Shown here: in pieces, positions 17,916 through 26,931 of the stretch
Numbering within the stretch: the first letter of the stretch is position 1
Layout: the number at the start of each line of letters is the position of its first letter
Source: Verrucomicrobiia bacterium
Lineage (GTDB): Bacteria; Verrucomicrobiota; Verrucomicrobiia; Verrucomicrobiales; DEV007
DNA length: 64,000 nucleotides
NCBI GenBank assembly: GCA_030427505.1
Contig: JAUICH010000007.1
Span: 1 to 64,000 of the forward strand
Direction of reading: 5' to 3'
Program-made: the position numbers and the translations under genes
Notes under the pieces: model-generated
What the model saw: the letters and a program-made list of their open reading frames with translations, nothing else
Database searches by the model: none
Told to the model about the DNA's origin: nothing

Positions 17916-18866
17916 ATGCCTCTATTCGCGCGTAAAGACAGAGTCCGGGACAACCGGATCGACAACGCCGGTCGCTGGCCTGTTCAGATCACGCGGTTCG
18001 AGCTGCTGGAGGACTATGAGCATCCCGCGCGCGAGTATCCGGAAATTTTCGTGGTGGAGGACGGCGGATTCCTGCACGAATCCGACTCGGGCACCCAGGC
18101 GTTGCGCCGCGGTTCCGTGGTGGTGAATCACCCGGGAAACCGGCATGCTGTGAAGCAGCCGGAGGGGGCCCGCATCGCGCGGGTCCGGTTTCTGCCCGAG
18201 TGGTTCGCCAACGATTTGGAGCAGATCGTAAAGGCGCCGGATCTTTTCAGCCTCATCTTCGCCCACCTCTGGCTGGACTACCCGTCGGAGAGTACGCTGT
18301 TTACCTTCACCCTCTCCGAGGACCGGATGGCCGCGGTGGAGTCGGATCTCTACATTCTCTGGACCGAGCTGAATGAGGGCCGTCAGATGAGCGCTCTGGC
18401 GAAGATCACGCTCTTCAAACTACTGCTTCACATCAGCGATGAGTTCGCCATCTTCTGGCGCCAGCAAAACCGGATCGAGCTAAGACCGGAGATCTTGACC
18501 GCGCTTCTCTGGATGGAAGACGCCATTTCCCGCGGTACCACGATCCAGCTGAAAGACATGGAACCCGAGATCGGGATGACCCTCGATCATTTCGGGAAGA
18601 TCTTCAAAAAGGTGGCCGGCATCACCCCGGCCGCTTACTTTCAGCAGCGCCGCCTGCACCGGGGTGCTTGGCGGTTGCTCACCACGGACGAACGTATCCG
18701 CGAAGTGGCGAAGAAGACGGGCTTCACGGATTTCGACCAGTTTTCCAAGCTCTTTCAAAAACAGTTCGAGTTGTCGCCAGGTGTCTACCGGCAGAAGTTC
18801 CGGCCGGAACTGAAGCTCGAAGAGGAAGAGCAGGAAGAAGTACAAGAAAAAGCCGCGGCTGGTTGA
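17916..18866 (+). CDS. AraC-family transcriptional regulator
   Basis: 316 residues from the ATG at 17916; a TTG at 17901, which has a GGGAAGGGTG purine stretch upstream, would add five. The N-terminal half is a cupin-like sensing domain (EIFVVEDGGFLHESDSG..VVVNHPGNRHAVKQPEGA). The C-terminal 100 residues are the double helix-turn-helix, with FGKIFKKVAGITPAAYFQQRRLHRGAWRLLTTDERIREVAKKTGFTDFDQFSKLFQKQFELSPGVYRQKFR. A Glu/Lys-rich tail follows. The ligand is unknown. It stands alone before a convergent gene. Confidence 0.9.
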   Translation: MPLFARKDRVRDNRIDNAGRWPVQITRFELLEDYEHPAREYPEIFVVEDGGFLHESDSGTQALRRGSVVVNHPGNRHAVKQPEGARIARVRFLPEWFANDLEQIVKAPDLFSLIFAHLWLDYPSESTLFTFTLSEDRMAAVESDLYILWTELNEGRQMSALAKITLFKLLLHISDEFAIFWRQQNRIELRPEILTALLWMEDAISRGTTIQLKDMEPEIGMTLDHFGKIFKKVAGITPAAYFQQRRLHRGAWRLLTTDERIREVAKKTGFTDFDQFSKLFQKQFELSPGVYRQKFRPELKLEEEEQEEVQEKAAAG

Positions 18867-18877
18867 GAGCCGCGGCT
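18851..18877. terminator. Terminator-like hairpin between convergent genes
   Basis: Two arms AGCCGCGGCT (18851-18860 and 18868-18877), preceded by an A-run on the plus strand, form a 10-bp GC-rich stem; the TGA stop of the AraC-family gene lies in the loop. It separates two converging genes. The A-run before the stem would act as a U-tract for transcription from the minus strand, i.e. for the gene at 18896-19522. Confidence 0.6.
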
Positions 18878-18895
18878 GAGATGTATTGGCTTCTG

Positions 18896-19522
18896 CTAGC
18901 GCCGGTTAGCGGACTCGATCAGGGCGCCGATCAGGTTGATAACCGCGTCTCTGGTTTGCTCCCGGCGATAGTCTTCGGGGTCCGGCTCGTAGTGGAGCGG
19001 CACACGGTCGTTATGAGAATAACGACCCGTGTCTTCCCATTGCGAACGCGGACGGACCGGAGGCCGGGACATGCAGGCCAGCTTTTCTCCAAAGGTTCCC
19101 ATTTGCCGGTTCAGTTGGGAAAGCAACTGTCCGGTCCTGGAGCAGAGGTGCTCGTAGCGTGCCTTGTTGTTGACGCACTCCAGGGTTTCCGCGGCGATCC
19201 GGTAGCGGTCCTCGATGTCGCACAGTGGCCGGCCCTCGCGCAGGTCTTTGAGGAGTCCGCCGGTGCGGCGGTCCAGATCGCAGATTTCCGAATACAGCGC
19301 CTTCTCGTCTCCGCAGGCGGGCCAGTGGTGGCGTTGCTTGAGGTCGCGTTGGTAGGCCGAGTGCAGGTCCTGTGCCGTGTATTCCATTTCCTGGGAGAGG
19401 CACAGCAGATCGTGCGAGCCGCGGTCATGGCCCGCGGAAGCATCTTGCATCAGGGCCATGGGGATGAAAACCGCCAACAAGGCTCCGCCAAGTTTTTGAG
19501 CGAGTGGTGTGTTCATGGTCAT
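18896..19522 (-). CDS. Secreted protein of unknown function
   Basis: 208 residues, not recognised. The N-terminus LAQKLGGALLAVFIPMALMQDASAG reads as a signal peptide with likely cleavage after ASA near residue 30, so the protein is probably exported. The mature part is charged and helical with six or so cysteines spread through LLCLSQEM, PACGDEK, EICDLD, PLCDIED, LECVNN, HLCSRTG and LACMSR, which could form disulphides. Start ATG at 19522 or at 19516 two codons later. Ends in the hairpin shared with the convergent AraC-family gene. Confidence 0.7.
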   Translation of the reverse strand: MTMNTPLAQKLGGALLAVFIPMALMQDASAGHDRGSHDLLCLSQEMEYTAQDLHSAYQRDLKQRHHWPACGDEKALYSEICDLDRRTGGLLKDLREGRPLCDIEDRYRIAAETLECVNNKARYEHLCSRTGQLLSQLNRQMGTFGEKLACMSRPPVRPRSQWEDTGRYSHNDRVPLHYEPDPEDYRREQTRDAVINLIGALIESANRR

Positions 19523-19698
19523 TAAGGAAAGTTGAAAAATGAATCAGTGAATCTGAAAAGATGGACGCGCCATCCCGCCGGATTATTCATTTCTCAGCTC
19601 TATCCAAAGACGGCCACGGAAGCGGCGGGTCGCCGATCCGCGATGACACCGCTCGTTTCGGACGCCGGAAGAATGCCCAGCCCGGCCGGTGGAGATGA

Positions 19699-20490
19699 CT
19701 ACTGATTGAGAGCGGTAACGCCCGTCAATTCCTCCATCTTAGCCTTCTTATCCGGGCACCGCATCAGAGCTTCGCCTACCAGGATGGCGTCCGCGCCCCA
19801 GGAACGGACTTTCGCGGCGTCGTCTCCGGTATGAATGCCGCTTTCGCTGACCAGGACCAAACCGGGAGTGACTTCCTCGCTAAGTTTCCCGGTGGTTTCC
19901 AGGCTAACTTCGAAAGTCTTCAAGTTTCGGTTGTTGATGCCAATGATGGCGGCTTCCGTGCTTAGGGCCCGCTCCAGCTCTTTCATGTCGTGAACTTCCA
20001 TCAAGACATCCAACTGGTAGGCGTGCGCCTTATCTAACAAGGCCACCAACCGGTCTTGTTCCAGGGCCGCCACGATCAGCAGGATGGCATCGGCTCCCGC
20101 GACCACCGACTCGTAGATCTGCGCTTCGTGGATGATGAAGTCCTTCCGCAGCAACGGCAGGCTGACCGCGTCGCGAATCTGGGGGAGAAACGAAAGGTTG
20201 CCCTGGAAAAACTTTTCGTCTGTCAGCACGGAGAGGGCGCTGGCCCCAGCCGCCTCGTAGTCCCGCGCGATGACGATGGGATCGAAGTCCGCCGCGATCA
20301 CACCCGCCGAAGGCGACGCTTTCTTCACTTCCGCGATCACGGACAACTCTCCCTCGGTTTCCAAAGCGGCGCGAAACGAGCGGAAGTCGTTTCGTTCCGC
20401 CGCCGCATACATCAGCGACTCTGCCCTGGGCAGCAGCCGTTCCACTTCGGTCTCCTTGTGCTGGAGGATTTCGCGCAGTTTATCATTCAT
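19699..20490 (-). CDS. trpC: Indole-3-glycerol phosphate synthase
   Basis: TIM-barrel enzyme of tryptophan synthesis: converts 1-(2-carboxyphenylamino)-deoxyribulose 5-phosphate to indole-3-glycerol phosphate. 263 residues. Catalytic lysine motif VIAEVKKASPSAG, RDYEAAGASALSVLTD, PLLRKDFIIHEAQIYE, GINNRNLKTFEV and VSESGIHTGDDA, all in the expected order. ATG at 20490 (MNDKLREIL) is preferred over 20529. It is isolated from other trp genes in this window; trpS at 23078 is the only other tryptophan-related gene nearby. Confidence 0.95.
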   Translation of the reverse strand: MNDKLREILQHKETEVERLLPRAESLMYAAAERNDFRSFRAALETEGELSVIAEVKKASPSAGVIAADFDPIVIARDYEAAGASALSVLTDEKFFQGNLSFLPQIRDAVSLPLLRKDFIIHEAQIYESVVAGADAILLIVAALEQDRLVALLDKAHAYQLDVLMEVHDMKELERALSTEAAIIGINNRNLKTFEVSLETTGKLSEEVTPGLVLVSESGIHTGDDAAKVRSWGADAILVGEALMRCPDKKAKMEELTGVTALNQ

Positions 20491-20604
20491 CAGAACCCCG
20501 GCAGGGTAGCCGTGTGGAGGGAGGGTCACAACGGGGATTTTGGGCGAAAATTCAACTTGAAATCCCCTTGGCGCACCCCATAGTAACGGTCCGCTTCGGC
20601 GAAC

Positions 20605-20679
20605 GCGGGTGTAGCTCAGGGGTAGAGCGCAACCTTGCCAAGGTTGATGTCGTGAGTTCGAATCTCATCACCCGCTCCA
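20605..20679 (+). tRNA. tRNA-Gly (anticodon GCC)
   Basis: Full cloverleaf read by eye: acceptor GCGGGTG / CACCCGC, D stem GCTC/GAGC, anticodon stem CAACC/GGTTG with loop TTGCCAA (anticodon GCC), T arm GTGAG-TTCGAAT-CTCAT, discriminator T, and an encoded CCA (20677-20679). Decodes GGC/GGU. Confidence 0.97.
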
Positions 20680-20717
20680 TTTCTTAAGATTTTACTCGTT
20701 ATAGTATTGCAATAAAA

Positions 20718-20743
20718 GCAGGGTTCTTGATCTTATACCCTGC
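20718..20743 (+). promoter_or_regulatory. Hairpin immediately before prmA
   Basis: GCAGGGT (20718-20724) and ACCCTGC (20737-20743) form a 7-bp stem with a 12-nt loop, ending three bases before the prmA start codon at 20747. As RNA it would cover the ribosome-binding region. It could control initiation or be a terminator for the tRNA transcript; the function is a guess. Confidence 0.35.
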
Positions 20744-20746
20744 TCC

Positions 20747-21628
20747 ATGCTTTCTCCTGTTTTACAGTGGTCCAAACGAGTCTTAAGAGATGCCGCCGAT
20801 GATTGGGAAGCGAGCCTGATAGAGCTCACGGGTCTGCCAGTGGTGCAGCTGGATTCACTGACTCCAAGCCGGGTGACCATTCAAGTTTTCGCGGACCGTC
20901 CCACGGCGGAGCTTCTGGTGAAAGCCTTTGGCGGTACTATCAATGAATGCGGGACCGTGGGCGACTGGATTGCCGCCAGTGAGCTACCTGAGAATGGACG
21001 TCTTATTCGGATTCGCCAGCGCCTTCTGCTAACGCCGGAAACCGCCCCGGGCCGGATCGAAAGCCTGCAACGGACCTACCCGGAGAAGATCATCCTCTCC
21101 GTGCCCGCCGGATTGGCCTTCGGCACGGGAGATCATGCCACTACCGTGTCTTGCCTCCGCCTGCTGGCCGATGAAGCCGAACGCCGCGTTCCTGGCGAAT
21201 GGTCGCTTTTGGACGTAGGCACGGGGACAGCCGTGCTCGCCATGGCGGCGCGTAGCCTGGGGGCTGCCCGTTGCGTGGGTCTGGAGAACGATGCCATGGC
21301 GGTGGAGACCGCGAACCGAAACCTGGAGCGAAATTTACTGGATCGCGTGGAGCTTTTCCATACGGAGGCGAAAGCTTGGCTGACGGAGTATTCGGGCGAG
21401 CCGTTTTCCGTCATCACGGCGAACCTGTACAGCGGCGTGTTAGAGACATTGTTTGTCGACTTCGCGCGGGCCCTGCGAGGGGTGCCGGAGGGTGTGCTCA
21501 TCATTTCGGGAATCCTCCGGGCCCAGGAGGAAGAGTGTCTCGGAAAAGGCCGGGAAGCGGGCTTTGTCTTCGATCCGATAGTACGCCGGGGCAAATGGGT
21601 GACCGCCCGGGGACAACTTGGCGCGTGA
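20747..21628 (+). CDS. prmA: Ribosomal protein L11 methyltransferase-like protein
   Basis: S-adenosylmethionine-dependent methyltransferase. 293 residues. PrmA-type features: an N-terminal alpha/beta substrate-binding domain, the signature AGLAFGTGDHATTVSCLRLL, the SAM motif LLDVGTGTAVLAMAA, an acidic GLENDAMAV strand end, and the ANLYSGVL motif corresponding to the family's NI(L/Y)xxxL. L11 is the known target of PrmA; the target here is inferred. The gene starts 68 bp after tRNA-Gly. Confidence 0.88.
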   Translation: MLSPVLQWSKRVLRDAADDWEASLIELTGLPVVQLDSLTPSRVTIQVFADRPTAELLVKAFGGTINECGTVGDWIAASELPENGRLIRIRQRLLLTPETAPGRIESLQRTYPEKIILSVPAGLAFGTGDHATTVSCLRLLADEAERRVPGEWSLLDVGTGTAVLAMAARSLGAARCVGLENDAMAVETANRNLERNLLDRVELFHTEAKAWLTEYSGEPFSVITANLYSGVLETLFVDFARALRGVPEGVLIISGILRAQEEECLGKGREAGFVFDPIVRRGKWVTARGQLGA

Positions 21629-21730
21629 ATCCCGTAAAAAGGCTTCGCCAATGGAGCCGAGGATTCTTATTGTTAGGATCGGACGGATGGCACTAAGACC
21701 GCGGTCCGTCACACCGGGAAACCAGCTACC

Positions 21731-22750
21731 ATGATTTCCAATACGACCATCAATCTGGCACGGCTCGTCTTCATGATTTTGACGGTGCTGCTGGGCTTGT
21801 CTCTGGCCTCGGGCCAGGGGCGCCAGGCTTTGTGGCTGGGGGGATCGTTTGGGTTTGCCTTCGGTTTGTCCGTGGTGCTGATCGACCAGTGCTTGAAAAA
21901 CTTCAGCATCCGGGGCTTTTCGACCGGCACTTTTGGTCTGCTCATCGGTCTGCTGTGCGCTTGGCTCGTGACGCGGATTGGCTTTTTCGAGAGTCCGTGG
22001 ATGGAGCGTTTTGAACTGGCTCACTACATTTTCGAATTGGCGATGTATTGCGGCCTGGGGTTCCTGGGCATGATGCTCGCCCTGCGGAGCAAGCGGGAGG
22101 AATTTTCCTTCGTCATTCCCTACGTGCGGTTCCGGCAGGAATCCGTTCAGGATCACCCTTTGCTCGTGGACACCAGCGTTATCATCGACGGGCGTATCGC
22201 CAAAGTCTATCAAACCGGATTCCTGGGGGGTTCGTTCATTGTGCCAAGGTTTGTTCTCGACGAACTACAACGCCTCGGGGACTCGCGAGATGAGATTCGC
22301 CGTCAGCGTGGCAAGCGGGGTCTGGATAACCTGAATCAGATGAAACGCCTTCCAGGGATGGAGTTGATCATTCACGAAGACGCGGTGCCCGCCGAGACGG
22401 AGGTGGATGCCAAGCTCATCCGTCTGGCTTCCCTCATGGGAGCCCGCCTCATAACCAACGACTCCAGCCTGACGAAAGTAGCGCGCCTTCAAGGCGTGTC
22501 CGTCCTGAACCTGAATGACCTGGCTCAGTCCATGCGGCCCGTGGTCGCGCCGGGGGATGAGTTGGAACTGAACTTGGTGAAAGAAGGCAAAGATGCCCAC
22601 CAAGCCGTTGGGTACCTGGCGGACGGAACCATGATCGTGGTTAATCAGGCCGTGGACAAAATCGGTACCACCCAACTGGTGGTGGTGGCCGGCGCGGTAC
22701 AGACCAGCGCCGGGCGATTGATTTTCGCGGAGCTGAAAGGCGCCGCCTGA
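21731..22750 (+). CDS. PIN/TRAM-domain membrane protein (YacL-like)
   Basis: 339 residues. The N-terminal 120 residues contain four predicted transmembrane helices (about 10-28, 35-52, 66-84, 98-118). A PIN nuclease-like domain follows with acidic residues D147 and D153 in LLVDTSVIIDGR, E/D in VLDELQRLGDS, VDAKLIRLA and ITNDSSL. A C-terminal TRAM RNA-binding domain spans about 275-335 (PGDELELNLVKEGKDAHQAVGYLADGTMIVV). This arrangement matches YacL of Firmicutes and homologues in many phyla; a membrane-bound ribonuclease is inferred, not shown. Confidence 0.9.
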   Translation: MISNTTINLARLVFMILTVLLGLSLASGQGRQALWLGGSFGFAFGLSVVLIDQCLKNFSIRGFSTGTFGLLIGLLCAWLVTRIGFFESPWMERFELAHYIFELAMYCGLGFLGMMLALRSKREEFSFVIPYVRFRQESVQDHPLLVDTSVIIDGRIAKVYQTGFLGGSFIVPRFVLDELQRLGDSRDEIRRQRGKRGLDNLNQMKRLPGMELIIHEDAVPAETEVDAKLIRLASLMGARLITNDSSLTKVARLQGVSVLNLNDLAQSMRPVVAPGDELELNLVKEGKDAHQAVGYLADGTMIVVNQAVDKIGTTQLVVVAGAVQTSAGRLIFAELKGAA

Positions 22751-22764
22751 GCCGGGAAGGCCGG

Positions 22765-22998
22765 CTAGTCTTCGTCCACCACGCGGGCGATTTCCTGCAG
22801 GGCCTGGATAAACTCATCCAGACTTTCCGCCGGCAGCATGATGGTGTCCCGCCGTCCGCGCACGTCTTCGGTGATCTTTACGAACCGCCCGCGGTCATTC
22901 TCCTTAAGGTCCAGAAAGAAGATCTTCCGATCGGTGAACACTTTTTCGGTGTGCAGCGGGTAGTCCGCCCGGCTCCGTTCCTGTTCGTACTCAATCAT
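22765..22998 (-). CDS. DUF3276 / Pur-alpha-like nucleic-acid-binding protein
   Basis: 77 residues. The pattern TEKVFTDRKIFFLDLKENDRGRFVKITEDVRGRRDTIMLPAESLDEFIQALQEI matches the small PUR-domain (DUF3276) proteins found in Bacteroidota, Verrucomicrobiota and spirochaetes, which bind single-stranded DNA/RNA. ATG at 22998 has a GGGAG ribosome-binding site seven bases upstream on the minus strand, one of the clearer ones in the window. Convergent with the PIN/TRAM gene. Confidence 0.85.
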   Translation of the reverse strand: MIEYEQERSRADYPLHTEKVFTDRKIFFLDLKENDRGRFVKITEDVRGRRDTIMLPAESLDEFIQALQEIARVVDED

Positions 22999-23077
22999 GT
23001 CGCTCCCTCGTGTCTTAGTGACTGTCCGTAAGCTTTGCCGCCTCTTTCCAAGCGGGCTAACGGAAGCATAGTTTCAT

Positions 23078-24040
23078 TCAAAGTCCAACGGCTTCACGTA
23101 CCCGGTCCAGGCTGGCCCTGGCTACTGATCTAGCACGTGCCGCGCCAGCCTCCAGTACCCCCGTGACGTAGGCCTCATCTTTTATCAATTCCGCCCGTTT
23201 TTCGCGCATTGGAGCGAAAAAGTTCCAGTAAGCTTCAAAAAGTTGCTTCTTGTACTCGCCATATCCCGTGCCTCCTGCCCGGAAAGACCGCTCCATTTCG
23301 GCGGTTTCCTCCGGGGTCGCGAACAGGCGGTAAAGCTGCATGATATTGGAATTCTCCGGGTCTTTGGGTTCTTCAACCGGCGTCGAATCGGTGACGATGC
23401 GCATTACTTTTTTCCGCAATGGTTTCTCTTCACCGAAGAGTTCGACCGTGTTGTCGTAACTTTTGCTCATTTTCTGTCCGTCCAAGCCCGGAACGGTGGC
23501 AGTTTCTTCACGAATGCGAGGCTCCGGAATTTTGAGCAGGCCTTCGCCATAGCGGTCGTTGAATTTCAGAGCAATGTCGCGCGTCACCTCGATGTGCTGC
23601 TTCTGGTCCCTGCCCACTGGTACGACGTCGCTGTCGTAGATCAGGATGTCCGCCGCCATCAGCACGGGGTAGGCGAACAGGCCATGAGACGCCGCGAGGC
23701 CCCGGGCGGTCTTGTCTTTATAGGAATGGCAGCGCTCCAGGAGACCCATGGGAGTGATGCAGCTTAGAATCCAGGTCAGCTCGGTCACTTCGGGCACGTC
23801 GGATTGGCGGAAAAACACGGCCTTTTCCGGGTCCAGGCCACAAGCCAGAAAGTCCACCGCCAAATCGTGGATGTTCTGACGCAACGCGGCCGGGTCCTCC
23901 ACGGAGGTCAGGGAATGGTAGTCCGCGATGAAGTAGTAGGCCTCGCCTTCGTTCTGAAGGCGGATGGCCGGCTCCATCATCCCGAAATAATTCCCGATGT
24001 GAAGGCGTCCGGAAGGCTGTATGCCAGAGAGGATGCGCAT
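23078..24040 (-). CDS. trpS: Tryptophan--tRNA ligase
   Basis: Class I synthetase charging tRNA-Trp. 320 residues from ATG 24040 (MRILSGIQPSGRLHIGNYFG), where HIGN (14-17) is the family's HIGH variant. The KMSKS loop is intact in GLDGQKMSKSYDN, and GRDQKQHIEVTRDIA is the tryptophanyl-specific block. The longer frame starting at 24217 adds 59 residues with no TrpS similarity and is rejected. The region upstream of the gene, shared with mutS, is mostly repeat copy D. Confidence 0.96.
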   Translation of the reverse strand: MRILSGIQPSGRLHIGNYFGMMEPAIRLQNEGEAYYFIADYHSLTSVEDPAALRQNIHDLAVDFLACGLDPEKAVFFRQSDVPEVTELTWILSCITPMGLLERCHSYKDKTARGLAASHGLFAYPVLMAADILIYDSDVVPVGRDQKQHIEVTRDIALKFNDRYGEGLLKIPEPRIREETATVPGLDGQKMSKSYDNTVELFGEEKPLRKKVMRIVTDSTPVEEPKDPENSNIMQLYRLFATPEETAEMERSFRAGGTGYGEYKKQLFEAYWNFFAPMREKRAELIKDEAYVTGVLEAGAARARSVARASLDRVREAVGL

Positions 24041-24131
24041 GGCAGCGAATGTTCGATTCGACGTCTTGAAAGTCAAGCGCCCCGGCGGCGCGCCGCATCC
24101 TTCAAAATTCGTGACAGCCGCCGCGAGCACA

Positions 24132-24350
24132 CTAGGGTGTATGGACCGATTCCCGAATCGCCCGGAATAGATGAAAACGGAAGTCAGAATCAGCGCCGCA
24201 AGCGGCGAATTTTCCAAAAACGCGGCCCATTTTACGCCTGGCTGCGTTCCGCCTCACTCGATTGGGGTCACCCAACGGCGTTCGGCGCGCCTTGCCAGCC
24301 GAAAAATGGCCTCGCGCCGGGCAGTCCGCCAATTTGTCCACACACCCTAG
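24132..24350. repeat. Fold-back repeat element, copy D
   Basis: 219 bp with inverted ends CTAGGGTGTATGGAC (24132-24146) and GTCCACACACCCTAG (24336-24350). Shares internal blocks with copy C: the small hairpin CGCCGC-AA-GCGGCG (24194-24207), CATTTTACGCCTGGC, GCGCGCCTTGCCAG, AAAAATGG, CCTCGCGCC and CAATTTGTCCACAC. The apical hairpin differs in sequence from copy C (GATTGGG / CCCAAC, with non-identical flanks) but is in the same place. It fills most of the 320-bp trpS-mutS divergent region and ends 10 bp before the mutS start. Confidence 0.85.
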
Positions 24351-24360
24351 ATTGACTGCC

Positions 24361-26931
24361 ATGGCCAAATCCAAAGGCATGACGCCCATGATGCAGCAGT
24401 ATCATGCGATGCGCCAGAGCCTGCCGAAGGATGTGCTGCTGCTCTTCCGTTTGGGCGATTTCTACGAAATGTTCTTCGACGACGCGAAGGAGGCGGCCGC
24501 CATCCTGAACGTGGCGCTCACGAAACGCAATGGCATCCCCATGTGCGGGGTGCCGCATCATGCCGCGGAAGGCTACCTGGCCAAGCTCATTCGGGCGGGA
24601 AAACGCGCCGCCCTCGCGGAACAAACCAGCGAATCTAAGCCGGGAAAAATCGTCGAGCGGGAGATTTCCCAGATCGTCACCGCCAGCACGGTGGACGACC
24701 TGAACCTCCTGGATTCCAGCCGGTGCAACTACCTGGCGGCCGTTTATCAGGGCGGCGGGAAGACCGGCCTGGCCTTCGCGGACATGACGACCGGGGAGTT
24801 CAGGCTGACCGAGGTCACGGACCGCCGTTCCCTGGAGGACGAACTGGCCCGGATCCGGCCCTCGGAACTTCTCTACAGCGACGAGCAAGGGGAGAGCTTC
24901 GCCCATTTCACCAACGCCCTGGAGTACGACGGTTTCGCCTTTCTCCACGACCAGGCCTTTTTCCTGCTGCGGGATCACTTCAAGGTGCAGTCCCTGGACG
25001 GCTTTGGCTGCGGAAACTTCGGACCGGCCATTGGGGCCGCCGGCGCGGTGCTGCACTACCTTCAGACCCAGCTCCGGCGGGACGTGGATCACCTCCGCCG
25101 CATGCAGGCTTATCACACCCGGGCCTATGTGCTGATTGACGCCGCCAGCCAGGAGAACCTGGAACTGGTGAACAGCCGGGCCGGGGCCAAGCACACCCTT
25201 CTCCACGCTATCGACCGGACCGCCACGCCCATGGGCGCGCGGAAGCTCCGGGACTGGGTGCTGCACCCCTTGCGCGATCTGGCGCCCCTGGAAGCCCGGC
25301 AGGAACTCATCGCGGCGTTCCTCCAGGAACCCTTTATCCTCAATCAGATCCAGGAATCTCTGAAAGAGGTGCGGGACATCGAGCGCACCGCCAGCCGCCT
25401 GAGTCAGGGTTCTGGAAATGGCCGGGACATGGCCGCCCTGGGGGCGTCGCTGGCGAAGGTGCCCGACATTCGCGGGCAGTTGGAAGCCATTGCCGGGCAG
25501 ACCGCGCTGGCGGGACATCTGTTAGGGCGCTTGCGGGATTTTGACGACTTGGTGAATCTGTTAGAGCGAGCCATCGTGGATGAGCCGCCCGCTAATCTGA
25601 AGGAAGGCAACCTCATTCGTCCAGGTTACAGCGAAGCGGTGGACGAACTGCGCAAAGCCTCCGCCGAGGGCAAACAGTGGATCGCGGATCTTCAGGTCCG
25701 CGAAGCGGAGCGTACCGGCATCCGCTCGCTGAAGGTAAAATACAACGCCGTCTTCGGATACTTCATCGAGGTCACTAAGTCGAACCTTGCCGCCGTGCCG
25801 GACGACTACACCCGCAAGCAGACCACCGCGAACGCGGAGCGCTTCATCACTCCAGAACTGAAAGAGGTGGAAGGCAAGATCCTGGGAGCTGACGAACGGC
25901 TCAAGGCGCTGGAGTATGAAGAGTTCGCCAAGCTGCGGGAAAAGATCATCGAACAGATTGATGCCATCCAGGATACCGCCGCCGCGTTGGCGGAAGTGGA
26001 CGTCCTGGCCGGACTGGCGGAAACGGCCCGGCTTTACAACTACTGCCGGCCGTTGCTGAACGAATCCGGCAATCTTTATATCAAGGACGGACGGCATCCC
26101 GTGCTGGACCAGAACGTGGCGAACGAAAAGTTCGTCCCGAACGACACGCACTTGGAACCGAAGCAGAACCGGCTGCTCCTCATAACGGGTCCTAATATGG
26201 CGGGTAAGTCCACCTACATCCGCCAAGTGGCCCTGATCACGCTGATGGCACAGATAGGAAGTTATGTGCCAGCAGACAGTGCGGAGGTGGGTCTGGTGGA
26301 CCGCATTTTCACCCGCGTCGGCGCGAATGACGATCTCTCCCGGGGCCAGTCTACCTTCATGGTGGAGATGAATGAAACCGCGTTGATCGTGAACCACGCC
26401 ACCGAACACAGCTTGGTGATCCTGGACGAGATTGGGCGCGGTACCTCCACTTTCGATGGCCTGTCCATCGCCTGGAGCGTGGCGGAGCATCTGCACGACC
26501 AGATCAAGGCACGCACCCTTTTCGCGACCCACTATCACGAACTGACCTCCCTGGCCACGGAGCGGGAAGGGGTGAAGAATTACAACGTGGCGGTTCGCGA
26601 GTGGAACGACCGCATTATCTTCCTGCGCAAGATCATTGCCGGGGCCGCGGACAAGAGCTACGGCATCCAGGTCGCGCGGCTGGCGGGCCTGCCCCATGAG
26701 GTGATCGACCGCGCCAAGTCGATTCTCAATCACCTGGAGGAAGGGCATCCGCCGAATGCCGTTCCGTCGAACAGTGGAGGAAGTGGGTTGAAAGTTTCAA
26801 CGGCCAAAAGCGCCGGCGCCAAGGCAAAGAGCAAGGGCCGGAAAAAGACCGCCAGCGTTAGAGAGGGCGATTCCGGTTCGGAGGAAGAAAACCAGCCGGC
26901 TCCGGAACCGCAACTGAACCTGTTCTCGTGA
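24361..26931 (+). CDS. mutS: DNA mismatch repair protein MutS
   Basis: Mismatch-recognition ATPase. 856 residues from ATG 24361. The N-terminal mismatch-binding motif is LLLFRLGDFYEMFFDDAKEAA (canonical Phe-x-Glu as FYE). Connector, lever and clamp domains follow; then the ATPase with Walker A GPNMAGKSTYIRQ (about residue 610), GRGTSTFDGLSIAWS, VILDEIGRGTS (Walker B) and ATHYHEL. The C-terminus is a Lys/Ser-rich linker ending with the beta-clamp-like peptide PQLNLFS. The upstream in-frame ATG at 24262 lies in repeat D and is rejected. The stop overlaps the next gene by GTGA. Confidence 0.97.
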   Translation: MAKSKGMTPMMQQYHAMRQSLPKDVLLLFRLGDFYEMFFDDAKEAAAILNVALTKRNGIPMCGVPHHAAEGYLAKLIRAGKRAALAEQTSESKPGKIVEREISQIVTASTVDDLNLLDSSRCNYLAAVYQGGGKTGLAFADMTTGEFRLTEVTDRRSLEDELARIRPSELLYSDEQGESFAHFTNALEYDGFAFLHDQAFFLLRDHFKVQSLDGFGCGNFGPAIGAAGAVLHYLQTQLRRDVDHLRRMQAYHTRAYVLIDAASQENLELVNSRAGAKHTLLHAIDRTATPMGARKLRDWVLHPLRDLAPLEARQELIAAFLQEPFILNQIQESLKEVRDIERTASRLSQGSGNGRDMAALGASLAKVPDIRGQLEAIAGQTALAGHLLGRLRDFDDLVNLLERAIVDEPPANLKEGNLIRPGYSEAVDELRKASAEGKQWIADLQVREAERTGIRSLKVKYNAVFGYFIEVTKSNLAAVPDDYTRKQTTANAERFITPELKEVEGKILGADERLKALEYEEFAKLREKIIEQIDAIQDTAAALAEVDVLAGLAETARLYNYCRPLLNESGNLYIKDGRHPVLDQNVANEKFVPNDTHLEPKQNRLLLITGPNMAGKSTYIRQVALITLMAQIGSYVPADSAEVGLVDRIFTRVGANDDLSRGQSTFMVEMNETALIVNHATEHSLVILDEIGRGTSTFDGLSIAWSVAEHLHDQIKARTLFATHYHELTSLATEREGVKNYNVAVREWNDRIIFLRKIIAGAADKSYGIQVARLAGLPHEVIDRAKSILNHLEEGHPPNAVPSNSGGSGLKVSTAKSAGAKAKSKGRKKTASVREGDSGSEEENQPAPEPQLNLFS

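Noticed and set aside
20605-20745. tRNA-Gly as an integration site with a 3'-end repeat (ACCCTGCTCCAT)
   Set aside because: The similarity to the tRNA end is short and imperfect, and no integrase or foreign segment follows.
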